64,000 bases of DNA, from NCBI RefSeq assembly GCF_900113305.1, contig NZ_FOOW01000004.1, forward strand, positions 62,001 to 126,000, read 5' to 3'. Made by a program: the position numbers and the translations under genes. Positions 63,350 to 64,000 of this stretch are shown one piece after another (position 1 is the stretch's first letter; each line of letters begins with the position of its first letter). The DNA comes from Prevotella sp. KH2C16. Its GTDB lineage: Bacteria; Bacteroidota; Bacteroidia; Bacteroidales; Bacteroidaceae. The notes beneath the pieces are model-generated. The model was not told the origin of the DNA. It saw nothing but the letters and a program-made list of their open reading frames with translations, and ran no database searches.

Positions 63350-64000
63350 TTCTTTTCGGCTATTCTGAGTTTGGCACTGCGACTTCGTGGATTGCGCTCC
63401 TGTTCGTCGCTGTCCGGGACTATCACTTTGTTGTTTACGAGGGAGAACGGAGTCTCAAATCTCCCGAAAAAGTCTTGTCTGACCTTGCCTTCGCCGTTTC
63501 CCGTCTTCATGATGTTCTTTACGATTCGGTCTTCGAGCGAGTGGTAGGTGATGACGGAGAGGCGTCCGCCCGGGCTGAGGAGCCCCGTCGCGGCAAGCAG
63601 CATTTCCTTCAGGGCCTCCATTTCGTGGTTTACCTCAATGCGGAGCGCCTGAAAGAGCTTGGCCATGTCCTTCTTTTCGCGTTCCCGATGGAAGAGGCTT
63701 TCCACGGCGTTCATGAAGTCTTGCGTGGTCTCTATCTTCTTTTGCTGGCGGGTCTTGACAAGTGAGGCGGCGATTTTCCTGGAGTTTCTGAGTTCTCCAT
63801 ACAGATAGAAGATGCCGGCCAGCGACTCTTCGTCATATTCGTTCACAATGTCGGCCGCCGTTTTTCCGGCTCTCTTGTTCATCCGCATGTCGAGGGGAGC
63901 GTCGAAACGGAAGCTGAATCCGCGGGTCTCGTCATCAAAATGGTGGGACGATACGCCGAGGTCGGCGAGCAGCCCGTCTATTTTTTCCACTTCATAATAC
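63346..64000 (-). CDS. rsmH: 16S rRNA (cytosine(1402)-N(4))-methyltransferase RsmH, 5' end outside window
   Basis: The C-terminal 218 or so residues of RsmH/MraW are present. Visible landmarks are DGLLADLGVSSHHFDDETRG, FSFRFDAPLDMRMN, ALRIEVNHEMEAL, and GGRLSVITYHSLEDRIVKN. The frame is open to the right edge (YYE precedes the GTG at 63990), so the SAM-binding N-terminus, about 85 residues, is missing. It methylates C1402 of 16S rRNA and conventionally opens the division cluster. It overlaps the ftsL-like gene by 4 bases. Confidence 0.96.
   Translation of the reverse strand, partial: YYEVEKIDGLLADLGVSSHHFDDETRGFSFRFDAPLDMRMNKRAGKTAADIVNEYDEESLAGIFYLYGELRNSRKIAASLVKTRQQKKIETTQDFMNAVESLFHREREKKDMAKLFQALRIEVNHEMEALKEMLLAATGLLSPGGRLSVITYHSLEDRIVKNIMKTGNGEGKVRQDFFGRFETPFSLVNNKVIVPDSDEQERNPRSRSAKLRIAEKK

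Overview
The window is a piece of a Bacteroidota chromosome, most likely a Prevotellaceae-type member of the Bacteroidales. This is inferred from the SusC/SusD outer-membrane pair, several Bacteroidales glycoside hydrolases, the SUF iron-sulfur operon, the division/cell-wall gene order, and promoters of the Bacteroidota type (TTTG, 19-20 bases, then TAnnTTTG). Both ends cut genes: pnp at the left edge and rsmH at the right edge.

Layout. 1-1.9 kb: 3' part of pnp with a bidirectional terminator. 1.9-8.3 kb: a fucose-oriented sugar-degradation block, with one GH29 fucosidase on the minus strand and, divergent from it, a DUF1573 protein, a second GH29 fucosidase and a GH3 enzyme. 8.3-10.4 kb: intergenic palindromes, tRNA-Asn and a C-terminal processing protease. 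10.5-15.1 kb: rimP-nusA-infB behind a leader hairpin. 15.2-20.7 kb: sufBCDS and rnhB. 21.3-29.6 kb: a SusC/SusD operon with a zinc metallohydrolase lipoprotein, a DUF4302 lipoprotein and a BACON lipoprotein. 29.9-33.2 kb: two tandem GH28 enzymes, the first fused to a TonB C-terminal domain. 33.2-34.4 kb: repeat-rich spacer with a decayed HNH-nuclease remnant. 34.4-37.2 kb: gpmI, ung and a DUF3109 gene. 37.2-41.5 kb: an AraC regulator, a GH78-N-terminal-like protein and a GH95 fucosidase. 41.6-44.6 kb: two related small membrane proteins, a fulvocin C-related secreted protein with an apparent frameshift before its Cys-rich tail, and a frameshifted membrane HTH regulator. 44.7-47.7 kb: gyrB, rpsT and tRNA-Glu. 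47.8-49.0 kb: recO and a yqeY-like gene. 49.0-64.0 kb: the division/cell-wall cluster read leftwards: rsmH, ftsL-like, ftsI, murE, mraY, murD, ftsW, murG, murC, ftsQ, ftsA, ftsZ.

How the genes fit together. The housekeeping blocks (transcription/translation, Fe-S assembly, division, gyrase) are conventional. The accessory blocks suggest a gut- or mouth-type glycan and peptide scavenger: fucosidases of GH29 and GH95, GH3, pectin-type GH28, and a SusC/D importer whose partner is a metallohydrolase rather than a glycosidase. The least conventional items are the GH28-TonB_C fusion beside the SusC/D operon, a dispersed repeat family with a 22-base period found in four spacers (one inside the division cluster), and the fulvocin-like/membrane-protein neighbourhood at 41.6-43.3 kb. 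No CRISPR array, rRNA, complete insertion sequence or prophage was seen.
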